From: Marinihelvus sp036351115
GTDB lineage: Bacteria > Pseudomonadota > Gammaproteobacteria > Xanthomonadales > SZUA-36
Direction of reading: 5' to 3'
Assembly (NCBI GenBank): GCA_036351115.1
Contig: JAZBOL010000097.1
Coordinates: forward strand, 29,184-93,183
DNA length: 64,000 nt
This document shows, piece by piece, positions 53,784 to 61,167 of the stretch. Position 1 is the first letter of the stretch, and each line of letters starts with the position of its first letter. The translations under genes and the position numbers were made by a program. The notes below the pieces were generated by a model that worked only from the letters and a program-made list of their open reading frames with translations, did not search any database and was not told the DNA's origin.

Positions 53784-56261
53784 TCAGCCCGCTTCGATCA
53801 CGCGCTGGAGATGCGCGGCGAACTCTTCCGGGGTGAAGTAGCCCACGAGCCGGTAAGCCTCCATCTCCTCCCCCTTCCGGTTGAAGAACAGGATGGCGGG
53901 CGGCCCGATGATGCCGTAGCGGCGCATGAGCGCCTGGTCCACGTCGTCATTGGCCGTCACGTCCGCCTTCAGGGGCTGCAGCTGTTCCAGCGCCGCCTGC
54001 ACCCCGGCGTCCGGGAACGTGTTCCGCTCCATGCGAATGCACTCGACGCACCAGTCGGCATAGAAATCGAGCATGGCCGGCAGGCCCCGGCCGTTGGCCT
54101 GGGCCACGGCGGCATCCAGGTCATCGACGGACTTGATGCGCTGGAAGGCGACTTTCTCGACCTTCGCCGCGCCGCCGCCCAGGGAGAGGTGCTCGAGGGG
54201 CCGCAGCCAGTAGCTGCCGCCGGACGCCGCCCCGATGAACTGCAGGGCGCCGAACAGGAGCAGGGAAACACCCAGGGCCTTCCAGAGCCGGGCCCAGCCG
54301 GAAGCGCCCTCGGGGATCCGCTCCAGGGCGCCGAGGTATACGGCGCAGCCGATCGCCAGCAGACCCCAGAGCACCATGATGACGTTGCCGGGGACGATGC
54401 GCTCGAGCATCCAGACGCCCAGGGCCAGCAGGCCGACGCCGAACACCGCCTTGACGGCGTTCATCCACATGCCGGCCCGCGGCAGCAGCTTGCCCGCGGA
54501 CACCCCGAATACGATCAGGGGCACGCCCATGCCGAGGGACATGGAAAACAGCGCCGCGCCGCCGAGGGTCGGGCTGCCCGTTTCACCGATGAAAATGAGC
54601 GCCGCGGCCAGCGGAGGCGCTACGCAGGGACCCACGATGAGCGCGGACAGAAAACCCATGACGGCGACGCCGCCGAGGCGCCCGCCCTGCTGACGGTTGC
54701 TCTGTTCCGTCAGTTTCGTCTGCCAGCTGCTGGGCAGCTGGAGTTCGTAAAAACCGAACATGGACAGGGCCAGCAGCACGAAAATGCCGACAAAGGAACC
54801 GATGACCCAGGGGTTCTGGAACATGGCCTGGAGGTTCTGGCCGAACAGCCCGGCCAGCACGCCGGCCACCGTGTAGGTCACCGCCATGGCCAGCACGTAC
54901 ACCACCGACAGGGTCAGGGCCCGGCCGGTGGTGATGCGGTCGCCCTCCCCGGCGATGATCCCGGACAGGATCGGCACCATGGGGAAGACGCACGGCGTGA
55001 ACGCCAGCAGCAGTCCGGCGCCGAAAAAGGTCAGCATGGCCAGCACGGGATTCTCTGCGAGCAGCCGGGCCAGGCGGCTCTGCTCCGAAACCGGCGCGGT
55101 GGCGGCAGCCGCCGGAGGTGTCCCCGCGACCGCCCTGGCCTCGCCCGGCCCTGCCGCCGGATCATGAAGGACCGGGGCGTCGGTGGCCGGCAGGGTCACC
55201 GCCAGGGAACCGGTTTGCGGGGGATAGCAGATGTCGCCATCCCGGCACCCCTGCCAGTCCGCCTCGAGCATGACCCGCGCCTCGGGCCCCGCGGCCAGGC
55301 GGTTGACGCGTACCGGGATCTCCACCTGGTCGAAGATCACCGGCACGACACCGAATTCCGGATCGTCCTTGAGCGTGCCCTCGGGCAAGGTCACGGGCCC
55401 CAGGGTGACGGCGTCGCTACCGCTCACCCGGAACGCGAAGTGGTCGCGGTACAGGTAGTAGCCGGGCGCCGCCGTGAACCGCACGAGGATCGTGCCGGCG
55501 TCTCCCGGGATGGCTTCGTATCGGAAGGCCTGTTCCGGGGGCAGCGCGGGCGCTCCCGAGGCCGGGCCCCGGGCGCCGGCGCCCAGCAATTCGTCCAGGG
55601 GAGACCCGGTGCCCGGTGCCGGGGAGGGCACCGGATCCGCCAGGGCCCGTGCCGGCCCTGCCGGCGGCAGAGTGACGCTGACCGACTGCTCCGTCGGGGG
55701 ATAGCACAGCACGCCATCGAGACAGCCCTGGGACCGGATGTTCAGCGTGAGTTCCGTCACGCCATCGGGAATCACCGCCAGGGGCAGGCCCATTTCCACG
55801 CGCCGGGTGAACTTGATGACCTCCTCCCCGAGCAGTTCGTCGAACTCCTTCTTGCCCGGTGGAATGTCCGGCTCGCCCAGTTCGACGCCGGGCGTTCCGA
55901 CGTTGAAACGCAGGAAACGGTTGTTGTAGAGGTAGTAGCCCTCGGCGATGTCCCAGGCGACTTCGACGCGGTCACGCGCCGGGGCGCTGGCGGAGATCTC
56001 GAAGACGTCCCCGTACCGGAGCACCTCGTTGGGATCGAGGGACTGGGCCCGGACGCCGCCGGACCACGACAGGGACAGGCAGAGGGACAGGAGCAGGAGA
56101 CAGCCTCCCAGGAGCGGGGGCATGGACCGGATGACCCATTGGGCCAGTGCCTGGCCCGTTGTTCGAGCGACTGATGGAGCCGGGTGGTGGCCCGGCGCTT
56201 CGGCCACCGTTTCCGGAGTCTTTGCTGTCCCGCTCATGGCTTTCGTCATTCTTGTTCTCAT
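53784..56261 (-). CDS. dsbD: Thiol:disulfide interchange protein DsbD with duplicated N-terminal domain
   Basis: 825 aa if the ATG at 56261 is used; the ATG at 56123 gives a cleaner signal peptide (MPPLLGGCLLLL) and 779 aa. Two tandem nDsbD domains: residues about 85-200 with C180/C186 (QGCLDGVLCYPP) and about 245-360 with C339/C345 (QGCRDGDICYPP). E. coli DsbD has one. The transmembrane domain carries C424 in FTPCVFPM and C546 in VGPCVAPP, and the C-terminal thioredoxin has C738/C741 (DWCVEC). It carries reducing power from cytoplasmic thioredoxin to the periplasm. Confidence 0.93.
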   Translation of the reverse strand: MRTRMTKAMSGTAKTPETVAEAPGHHPAPSVARTTGQALAQWVIRSMPPLLGGCLLLLSLCLSLSWSGGVRAQSLDPNEVLRYGDVFEISASAPARDRVEVAWDIAEGYYLYNNRFLRFNVGTPGVELGEPDIPPGKKEFDELLGEEVIKFTRRVEMGLPLAVIPDGVTELTLNIRSQGCLDGVLCYPPTEQSVSVTLPPAGPARALADPVPSPAPGTGSPLDELLGAGARGPASGAPALPPEQAFRYEAIPGDAGTILVRFTAAPGYYLYRDHFAFRVSGSDAVTLGPVTLPEGTLKDDPEFGVVPVIFDQVEIPVRVNRLAAGPEARVMLEADWQGCRDGDICYPPQTGSLAVTLPATDAPVLHDPAAGPGEARAVAGTPPAAAATAPVSEQSRLARLLAENPVLAMLTFFGAGLLLAFTPCVFPMVPILSGIIAGEGDRITTGRALTLSVVYVLAMAVTYTVAGVLAGLFGQNLQAMFQNPWVIGSFVGIFVLLALSMFGFYELQLPSSWQTKLTEQSNRQQGGRLGGVAVMGFLSALIVGPCVAPPLAAALIFIGETGSPTLGGAALFSMSLGMGVPLIVFGVSAGKLLPRAGMWMNAVKAVFGVGLLALGVWMLERIVPGNVIMVLWGLLAIGCAVYLGALERIPEGASGWARLWKALGVSLLLFGALQFIGAASGGSYWLRPLEHLSLGGGAAKVEKVAFQRIKSVDDLDAAVAQANGRGLPAMLDFYADWCVECIRMERNTFPDAGVQAALEQLQPLKADVTANDDVDQALMRRYGIIGPPAILFFNRKGEEMEAYRLVGYFTPEEFAAHLQRVIEAG

Positions 56262-56327
56262 GGGCTCATCAGACCGTGGCGGCAGCCAGGTTCTTTCAAC
56301 CGGGGATCGTTCAGGTCCGGTGTGTCG

Positions 56328-56648
56328 CTACGCCGAAACACTGGCCCGCAGCCAGCGCAGATAGGGTTCGGAGACGTGCTCCGCCTGCAGGGCGACCAGC
56401 TCGGGCACCTCGTACGGGTGGTGTTCCCGGAGCCAGTGCTCGATGACGAAAAAGTGGGCGCGCGTGGTCTTGATGATCATCAACACCTCCTGCTCGTCCT
56501 GGATCTCTCCTTCCCAGGTGTACAGAGACCGGATTGCCGGCAAAACGTTCACACAGGCCGCGTGCCGCTCTTCCAGCAGTCCCTCGCCGAGCCTGGCCGC
56601 CGTGTCTTCGTCCGGGCAGGTGCACAGGATGACAATGGTCTCGTTCAC
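56328..56648 (-). CDS. cutA: Divalent-cation tolerance protein CutA
   Basis: 106 aa from the GTG at 56648 with GAGGCGG upstream. IVILCTCPDEDTAARLGEGLLEERHAACVNV, YTWEGEIQDEQEVLMIIKT and HPYEVPEL are CutA1 hallmarks. A trimeric protein of debated function. Ten bases after the pfp stop; cutA-dsbD is a common gammaproteobacterial pair. Confidence 0.94.
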   Translation of the reverse strand: MNETIVILCTCPDEDTAARLGEGLLEERHAACVNVLPAIRSLYTWEGEIQDEQEVLMIIKTTRAHFFVIEHWLREHHPYEVPELVALQAEHVSEPYLRWLRASVSA

Positions 56649-56658
56649 GGGGACCGCC

Positions 56659-57927
56659 TCAGCCCTGCACGTCGAACGGCTCGAGGTGCTTCGGCGCGAG
56701 TACGCGCTTGAGCCGGACATATTTGGGCAGGCCGGCCTTGTCATAAGGGGGGTAGTCCTCACCGCGGATCAGCGGCGCCAGGTAGCGCCGGGCCGCTGCG
56801 GTGATGCCCATGCCGTCCTTGCTGATAAATTTTTTGGGCATCATCTTTTCGCGGTTCGCCATGCGGCTCAGCTGGGCCTCCCCCGCCTTCCACCGGTAAG
56901 GCTCGTCCGACACCCGCTCGATGATGGGCATGACACCGGACTTGCCCTGCAGCGCGAGCCTGATGGCGGCCTCACCCATGGCGTAGGCCTGGTCCACGTC
57001 CGTTTTCGAGGCGATGTGCCGCGCGGAACGCTGCAGGTAGTCGGACACGGCCCAGTGGTACTTGTAGCCGAGCTTGCTCTTGACCAGGTTGGCGATGACC
57101 GGGGCGACGCCGCCGAGCTGGGCGTGGCCGAAGGCGTCGCGGACGCCCGAGTCGGAGAGAAATTTTCCCTTCCTGTCCCGCACGCCCTCGGAAACGACGA
57201 CGGAGCAGTAGCCGTGCGTTTTCACGGCCTTGTCGACCTTGGCGAGAAACGCCTTCTCGTCGAAGACCACCTCGGGAAAAAGGATCACGTGGGGCGGATC
57301 GCCGGCCTCGCGCTGGGCCAGGCCGCCGGCTGCGGCGATCCACCCGGCATGGCGCCCCATGACCTCGAGGATGAACACCTTGGTCGAACTGGACGCCATG
57401 GACTCCACGTCGAGGCTGGCTTCCATGATGCTCACGGCCACGTACTTCGCCACGGAGCCGAAGCCCGGGCAGTTGTCCGTGATCGGCAGGTCGTTGTCGA
57501 TGGTCTTCGGCACGCCGATGCACTGCACGGGGAAGCCGAGCTTCTTGCCGATCTGCGACACCTTGTACGCGGTGTCCGAGGAATCGCCGCCGCCGTTGTA
57601 CAGGAAGACGCCGATGTCGTGCGCCTTGAACACCTCGATCAGCCGTTCGTACTCGCGCCGATTCTCCTCGATGCCCTTGAGCTTGTAGCGGCAGGAACCG
57701 AAGGCGCCGCCGGGCGTGTGCCGGAGGGCGGCGATGTCCGCCTTGCGCTCCTTGCTCGTGTCGATGAGCTCTTCACGGAGCACGCCGATAATGCCGTCCT
57801 TGCCGGCAAAGACCCTGCCGATTTCCCCCCGGTTCGCTCGGGCGGTTTCGATGACACCACAGGCGGTGGCGTTGATGACCGGCGTGACGCCGCCGGACTG
57901 GGCGTAGAGCACGTTTTTTCGGGCCAT
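56659..57927 (-). CDS. pfp: Pyrophosphate-dependent 6-phosphofructokinase
   Basis: 422 aa. The donor site reads GGGDSSDT with D115 where ATP enzymes have Gly, and PKTIDND has K141 where they have Gly; both are markers of the PPi-using class. MGRHAGWIAAAGGLA and FPEVVF follow. It phosphorylates fructose-6-P reversibly with pyrophosphate. Upstream is a G6/C6 hairpin in the intergenic stretch to adk. Confidence 0.93.
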   Translation of the reverse strand: MARKNVLYAQSGGVTPVINATACGVIETARANRGEIGRVFAGKDGIIGVLREELIDTSKERKADIAALRHTPGGAFGSCRYKLKGIEENRREYERLIEVFKAHDIGVFLYNGGGDSSDTAYKVSQIGKKLGFPVQCIGVPKTIDNDLPITDNCPGFGSVAKYVAVSIMEASLDVESMASSSTKVFILEVMGRHAGWIAAAGGLAQREAGDPPHVILFPEVVFDEKAFLAKVDKAVKTHGYCSVVVSEGVRDRKGKFLSDSGVRDAFGHAQLGGVAPVIANLVKSKLGYKYHWAVSDYLQRSARHIASKTDVDQAYAMGEAAIRLALQGKSGVMPIIERVSDEPYRWKAGEAQLSRMANREKMMPKKFISKDGMGITAAARRYLAPLIRGEDYPPYDKAGLPKYVRLKRVLAPKHLEPFDVQG

Positions 57928-57965
57928 GGAAGTCCCCTCGGTTCAGTGCTGGTGCGGGTTTGACT

Positions 57966-57996
57966 GGGGGGCAGCGAGCGGGTAGCGTAGCCCCCC
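57966..57996. other. Long-stem hairpin between pfp and adk
   Basis: A 7-bp GC stem (ggggggc/gcccccc) with a 17-base loop lies in the 104-base intergenic stretch between the divergent starts of pfp and adk. No T tract follows on either strand, so it is not a standard terminator. It might affect leader translation; no function is shown. Confidence 0.45.
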
Positions 57997-58031
57997 TGAT
58001 TTCAGCCCCATTCTAGAGGACCAGCTGCCTC

Positions 58032-58607
58032 ATGCGAATCGTTTTACTGGGAGCTCCCGGGTCCGGAAAGGGAACCCAGGCCGCACTCCTCAAGGACCAC
58101 TACGCCATCCCGCACATTTCCACCGGGGTCCTGCTCCGCGAGGCCGTGGCGGCCCAGACACCGCTGGGACTGCAAGCCAAGGCCATCATGGACCGCGGCG
58201 ACCTGGTGCCTGACAACGTCATGCTCGACCTGATCCGGGAGCGCCTGGGCCAGGATGACGTCTCCGGCGGCTTCATCCTCGACGGCTACCCGCGCAACCT
58301 CTCACAGGCCGAGGCCCTCGACACGGTGCTCGGCGAACTCGGCCAGCCCGTGGAAGAGGCTGTGCTCATCGAGGTCAACGAGGACATGGTGGTGGAACGC
58401 ATCGCCAAGCGCGCCGCGGAAGAAGGCCGCAGCGACGACACGGAAGAAGTCGTCCGGAACCGTATGCGGGTCTACCAGGAGCAGACCGCTCCGGTGGCCG
58501 GGCACTACGAGGACCAGGGCCTGCTCACCCGGGTGCTCGGTGAAGGCACCATCGAGGAGGTGCTGGAACGCATCAAGGGCGCCCTGAACCAGGGCGACCA
58601 CGGCTAG
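58032..58607 (+). CDS. adk: Adenylate kinase (short form)
   Basis: 191 aa: GAPGSGKGTQA P-loop, ISTGVLLRE, and GFILDGYPRN. It lacks the about 25-residue LID insertion of the 214-aa E. coli enzyme, as in Xanthomonadales. It equilibrates AMP, ADP and ATP. Divergent from pfp. Confidence 0.95.
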   Translation: MRIVLLGAPGSGKGTQAALLKDHYAIPHISTGVLLREAVAAQTPLGLQAKAIMDRGDLVPDNVMLDLIRERLGQDDVSGGFILDGYPRNLSQAEALDTVLGELGQPVEEAVLIEVNEDMVVERIAKRAAEEGRSDDTEEVVRNRMRVYQEQTAPVAGHYEDQGLLTRVLGEGTIEEVLERIKGALNQGDHG

Positions 58608-58700
58608 ACGGCGCGGCCGGTCGCCCGGCGTGGCGCGCAGGGAAACAAGGCTCGAAGGGGGGCGTTTCCGGGGGATGGAACCTGTCCGGATGTCAGCACC

Positions 58701-59192
58701 ATGAGTAACTTCTGGAGTGTCGTTCTCGACCTCTTGCGGCTCCGGGCCGGTCCGGAAGATCTGCCGGACCAGCGTGGCCTCACGCTGCTGCTGATCGGCC
58801 TGTACATCGTGCAGGGGGTCATTGCCAGCGAGTCGCTGGGCGGTGAGCACGAACCCCAGCGAACCCTGCTCAGCATCGGCATCCAGTTCGGCATCGTTAC
58901 CGCCATCCTGTACTGGCGGCGTCAGCCGGAACGCCTGCAACAAACCCTCATGGCCTTCGCGGTGACGGGTATCGTCATCGGCATGCTTGCCTTTCTGCTG
59001 CTCATGCAGGCCGACACGGGCGTCAACCAGCCCCTGCTCGCGCTCGTCTGGTTCGGGCTCCTGGGCTGGAGCCTGGCCGTCGAGGCGAACATCTTCCGTC
59101 ATACGCTGGAGATTTCCCTGCCCCTGGGCATGCTGGTCACCGTGATGCTGTTCGCCGTGAACTACCTCTTGATCGAGTCCCTGTTCCGTTGA
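58701..59192 (+). CDS. Small polytopic membrane protein
   Basis: 163 aa with four or five predicted helices (LTLLLIGLYIVQGVIA, FGIVTAILYW, TLMAFAVTGIVIGMLAFLLLM, LLALVWFGLLGWSLAVEAN, LGMLVTVMLFAVNYLLIESLF). I recognise no family. Its stop overlaps the TTG start of mpl (TTGA), so it may be co-translated with the peptidoglycan-recycling ligase. Confidence 0.7.
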   Translation: MSNFWSVVLDLLRLRAGPEDLPDQRGLTLLLIGLYIVQGVIASESLGGEHEPQRTLLSIGIQFGIVTAILYWRRQPERLQQTLMAFAVTGIVIGMLAFLLLMQADTGVNQPLLALVWFGLLGWSLAVEANIFRHTLEISLPLGMLVTVMLFAVNYLLIESLFR

Positions 59193-60565
59193 GCCCCCAC
59201 ATCCACATCCTCGGCATCTGCGGCACCTTCATGGGCGGGGTCGCCCTGCTGGCGCAGCGCGCCGGCTACCGGGTGACCGGCTCGGACCAGAACACCTACC
59301 CGCCCATGAGTACGCTGCTGGAGTCGGAAGGCATCGAGCTCACGGAAGGTTACGATCCCGCGCAGCTGGACCCGGCGCCGGACCTGGTGGTCATAGGCAA
59401 TGCGCTGAGCCGCGGAAACCCGGCCGTGGAAGCGGTGCTGAACCTGGGCCTGAATTACGTCTCCGGGCCGCGCTGGCTCGGGGAGAACCTGCTCCGCGGC
59501 AAGACCGTCCTGGCCGTGGCCGGCACGCACGGCAAGACCACGACCTCGAGCATGCTCGCCTGGATTCTCGAGGCCGCCGGACGCGCTCCGGGATTTCTCA
59601 TCGGTGGGGTGCCGAGAAATTTCGATGTCTCGGCCCGGGACGGGGAAGAACTGTTCGTCGTCGAGGCGGACGAGTACGACACGGCCTTTTTCGACAAACG
59701 CGCCAAGTTCGTTCATTACCGTCCCCGCATCGTCATCCTGAACAACCTGGAGTACGACCACGCGGACATCTACCCGGACCTGGACGCCATCAAGACCCAG
59801 TTCCACCACCTGGTTCGCACCATTCCCGGCGAAGGCACGATTCTGTGCAACGGCGCCGATCCGAATCTCGAGTCGGTGCTCCGGGACGGTTGCTGGAGCC
59901 GGCTCGAACACTTCGGCGCCGGCGAAGACGACACCTGGCGCGTGAAGTTGCTGGACCCGGGCGGATCGAAGCTGGCCTTCTTCCACGGCGAGGAAGCCCT
60001 CGGTGAAATCCAATGGGCGCACTGCGGTGAACACAATGCGCTCAACGCCTGCGCCGCCATCGGCGCCGCCGTGGCGGCGGGCGTGGACCCCGGCCAGGCC
60101 GTTGCCGCCCTGGCCGATTTCCGCGGCGTGAAGCGGCGGCTGGAAACCCTCGGCGAATTCGGGGGCGTCCACGTCTATGACGATTTCGCCCATCATCCGA
60201 CCGCCATCCGCATGACGCTGTCCGGTCTGCGCCGGCGCGTGGGCAATGCGCGCCTGCTCGTCGGCCTCGAACCCCGGAGCAACACCATGCGGGCCGGCGT
60301 CCACGCAGACCGGCTCGGCCCCTCCCTGATCGCGGCGGACCGGGTCTGGCTCATGACCGGCGATGACATCGACTGGGATCCGCAGGAGGCGCTCGCGCCC
60401 CTCGAGGGCCGCGGCCGCATCGTGACGCGCACCGACGACATGCTCCGCCAGATGCTGGAGGAGGCCCGGGACGGAGACCACGTCGTGTTCATGAGCAACG
60501 GCGGCTTCGATGCGGCGCCCCGCCGATTCACCGAGGCCCTCCAGCTTGCAGGAGCGGAATCATGA
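59189..60565 (+). CDS. mpl: UDP-MurNAc:tripeptide ligase (peptidoglycan recycling)
   Basis: 458 aa of the Mur ligase family. HILGICGTFMGGVALLA at the start, ATP loop AGTHGKTTTSSMLA, VEADEYDTAFFDKR, and C-terminal VYDDFAHHPTAI match Mpl rather than MurC. It joins recycled L-Ala-gamma-D-Glu-meso-DAP to UDP-MurNAc. TTG start, overlapping the preceding stop. The next gene overlaps by four bases. Confidence 0.94.
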   Translation: MSPHIHILGICGTFMGGVALLAQRAGYRVTGSDQNTYPPMSTLLESEGIELTEGYDPAQLDPAPDLVVIGNALSRGNPAVEAVLNLGLNYVSGPRWLGENLLRGKTVLAVAGTHGKTTTSSMLAWILEAAGRAPGFLIGGVPRNFDVSARDGEELFVVEADEYDTAFFDKRAKFVHYRPRIVILNNLEYDHADIYPDLDAIKTQFHHLVRTIPGEGTILCNGADPNLESVLRDGCWSRLEHFGAGEDDTWRVKLLDPGGSKLAFFHGEEALGEIQWAHCGEHNALNACAAIGAAVAAGVDPGQAVAALADFRGVKRRLETLGEFGGVHVYDDFAHHPTAIRMTLSGLRRRVGNARLLVGLEPRSNTMRAGVHADRLGPSLIAADRVWLMTGDDIDWDPQEALAPLEGRGRIVTRTDDMLRQMLEEARDGDHVVFMSNGGFDAAPRRFTEALQLAGAES

Positions 60566-61167
60566 GCGAACAGGCCGAAATCCCCCTGTTTCCCCTGAAC
60601 GTCGTGCTCGTACCGGACGGGCACCTGCCCCTGCGTATTTTCGAGCGCCGCTACCTCGACATGATCCGGGAATGCAGTGGTACGGGGAAACCCTTCGGCG
60701 TCGTGCTGGTCGTTCCGGACCCCGAACCGGACCAGCCGTCGGCGCACGCACGCATCGGCACGGATGCCCACATTCGGGATTTCCATACGCTGGAAGACGG
60801 GCTGCTGGGCATCGTGGCCCGGGGCGGCCGCAAATTCCGCGTGGACGCCACGCGCGCCCGGGACGACGGTCTGCTGATCGGAACCGTGACCTACCTGGAA
60901 CCGGAGCCTGAGCTCGAACTTCCGCCGGAGTACGGCTTGCTCGCGGACATCGTGAAAGGCTTCATGGAAAAGGTGGGCGAGGACTACCCCGCCTTCGAGA
61001 ATCCGAGAACGGACGATGCGGGCTGGATCAGTCAGCGACTCACGGAACTGCTGCCGCTCGACATTACGGAGAAGCAGGGTCTGCTTGAGCTGACCGATCC
61101 GGTGTCGCGGCTGCAGACGCTGCTCGAGTATCTGCCCCGTTTCCAGGCGGAGGAAGGCGACGAATAA
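60562..61167 (+). CDS. LON substrate-binding domain protein
   Basis: 201 aa resembling the N-terminal domain of Lon protease alone: IPLFPLNVVLVPDGHLPLRIFERRYLDMI, GVVL, and a helical second half ending LQTLLEYLPRF. There is no AAA or protease domain. GGAG lies eight bases before the ATG, which overlaps the mpl stop. Function of the stand-alone family is unclear. Its last 104 bases overlap the convergent gene. Confidence 0.88.
   Translation: MSEQAEIPLFPLNVVLVPDGHLPLRIFERRYLDMIRECSGTGKPFGVVLVVPDPEPDQPSAHARIGTDAHIRDFHTLEDGLLGIVARGGRKFRVDATRARDDGLLIGTVTYLEPEPELELPPEYGLLADIVKGFMEKVGEDYPAFENPRTDDAGWISQRLTELLPLDITEKQGLLELTDPVSRLQTLLEYLPRFQAEEGDE

Noticed and set aside
53481..56174. An 897-codon open frame antisense to dsbD and the TlpA gene
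   Set aside because: GC-rich shadow frame, low-complexity Gln/Gly/His/Arg; the opposite strand encodes recognisable DsbD.
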